Assembly (NCBI GenBank): GCA_002402225.1
Contig: NVVM01000076.1
Span: forward strand, 2,736-8,871
Direction of reading: 5' to 3'
DNA from: Alphaproteobacteria bacterium
Lineage (GTDB): Bacteria; Pseudomonadota; Alphaproteobacteria; Sphingomonadales; Emcibacteraceae
DNA: 6,136 nucleotides
Part shown: piece by piece, positions 5,664-6,136 of the stretch
Numbering within the stretch: position 1 is the stretch's first letter
Layout of the letters: each line of letters starts with the position of its first letter
The notes under the pieces: model-generated
Database searches by the model: none
Seen by the model: the letters and a program-made list of their open reading frames with translations, nothing else
Told to the model about the DNA's origin: nothing
Position numbers and translations under genes: made by a program

Positions 5664-6136
5664 TTATCTTTTCATCATTTCAATAATATTATTGAGACGT
5701 TTCAAAAGGTCGTCATAGGTCAGAATATCCATAATGTTGCGGTATTTCCTCTTGAATAATTCCAAGTCAAATAATTGCTTTTGTGTTAAGCCTTTTTCAC
5801 GCCCCAGTATGACCATACCTCTCGGGTTAATAATTTTTAAAGTAAAACCATTCGGCAAGTCTGCACTTCTCTTTGCTTCAATTTCTTTTTCGCCATTCCG
5901 TCCCCATTTGCTTAAATGAAAAACATATTTCTCTACTTGCATTACCGCGCCTGATAATTCTTTCTTTGGGGTGAAATTATCTCTGTATGTTCCTTTTGAA
6001 ACCAAACAGTTTGAAAAAGGTTTCTTGATCTCTATTATATCTATGTTTCCATTGGCATCTGCTAAAGTGATATCAATATACCGATTGGTAACTTTGCCAG
6101 GGTTCGAATAATAATCTTTGATATGAAGATTGTCTA
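5664..6136 (-). CDS. Shedu-like (SduA, DUF4263) nuclease, C-terminal part
   Basis: The gene runs in from the right edge, so only the last 156 residues are visible; the N-terminus and any sensing domain lie outside. The reading frame stays open across 6006-6134, so the TTG at 6003 is not the true start. Counting from the first complete codon, YIDITLADANGN-IDIIEIKKP (19-39) has the D-(x)n-E-x-K layout of a PD-(D/E)xK nuclease (D21, E35, K37). ELSGAVMQVEKY (59-70) supplies the following helix with a glutamine (Q66). NPRGMVILGRE (103-113) and ILTYDDLLKRLNNII (137-151) match the closing strand and helix typical of DUF4263. Shedu proteins are anti-phage nucleases. The gene is followed after 17 bp by an OLD-like ATPase gene, suggesting a joint system. 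The coding strand is AT-rich, unlike the catabolic genes at left, which fits a transferred defence cassette. All catalytic residues seen are present; activity without the ATPase is unknown. Confidence 0.75.
   Translation of the reverse strand, partial: DNLHIKDYYSNPGKVTNRYIDITLADANGNIDIIEIKKPFSNCLVSKGTYRDNFTPKKELSGAVMQVEKYVFHLSKWGRNGEKEIEAKRSADLPNGFTLKIINPRGMVILGREKGLTQKQLFDLELFKRKYRNIMDILTYDDLLKRLNNIIEMMKR

Noticed and set aside
5734..5919. 61-residue plus-strand open frame in the nuclease gene
   Set aside because: It is antisense to the Shedu-like frame, which shows real motifs.
1..6136. tRNA, rRNA, CRISPR array or riboswitch
   Set aside because: No regularly spaced repeats, cloverleaf-like segment or recognisable aptamer core was seen on either strand.

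Overview
The window looks like a bacterial chromosome segment, most likely proteobacterial. The moderate GC content, the style of the proteins and the IS256-type transposase would suit an alphaproteobacterium with a mid-range genome, but nothing seen fixes the taxon. It has three parts that differ in base composition and history: a small-molecule uptake and catabolism block (1-3863), an insertion sequence (about 3954-5252), and the cut end of an AT-rich defence-type operon on the minus strand (5251-6136).

Left block. The C-terminus of a ribokinase-like PfkB sugar kinase enters from the left edge (1-209). It is followed by a 12-helix MFS permease (393-1670, +), an HpaC-type flavin reductase (1754-2230, -) and an amidohydrolase of the ATZ/TRZ type (2469-3863, +). 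The permease and the flavin reductase converge on a 16-bp imperfect hairpin that can serve as a shared terminator. The flavin reductase and the amidohydrolase diverge from a short AT-rich region where two good sigma70-like promoters overlap face to face, with a 17-bp perfect dyad at the predicted reductase start site. Transporter, hydrolase and reductase together suggest import and breakdown of a nitrogen-containing or cyclic organic compound. The reductase would supply FADH2 or FMNH2 to a monooxygenase that is not in the window. The substrate cannot be read from the sequence, and the amidohydrolase lacks two motifs usual for its family.

Middle. A complete IS256-family element carries one intact 401-residue DDE transposase between 18-bp terminal repeats matching at 17 of 18 positions. 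An 8-bp inverted repeat places the transposase ribosome binding site in a stem that would form only in transcripts entering from outside. No target-site duplication is visible.

Right block. On the minus strand are the C-terminal 156 residues of a Shedu-like (SduA, DUF4263) PD-(D/E)xK nuclease and, 17 bp downstream, the first 131 residues of an OLD-family (AAA_15-like) ATPase with an intact Walker A. The ATPase is cut exactly at the right end of the insertion sequence: its stop codon is made from one flanking base plus the first two bases of the element. Its missing part is not on the other side of the element. With the absent duplication, this indicates deletion or rearrangement at the element rather than a simple insertion. 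The nuclease-ATPase pair is the most interesting item here: a probable two-gene anti-phage module, now half destroyed.
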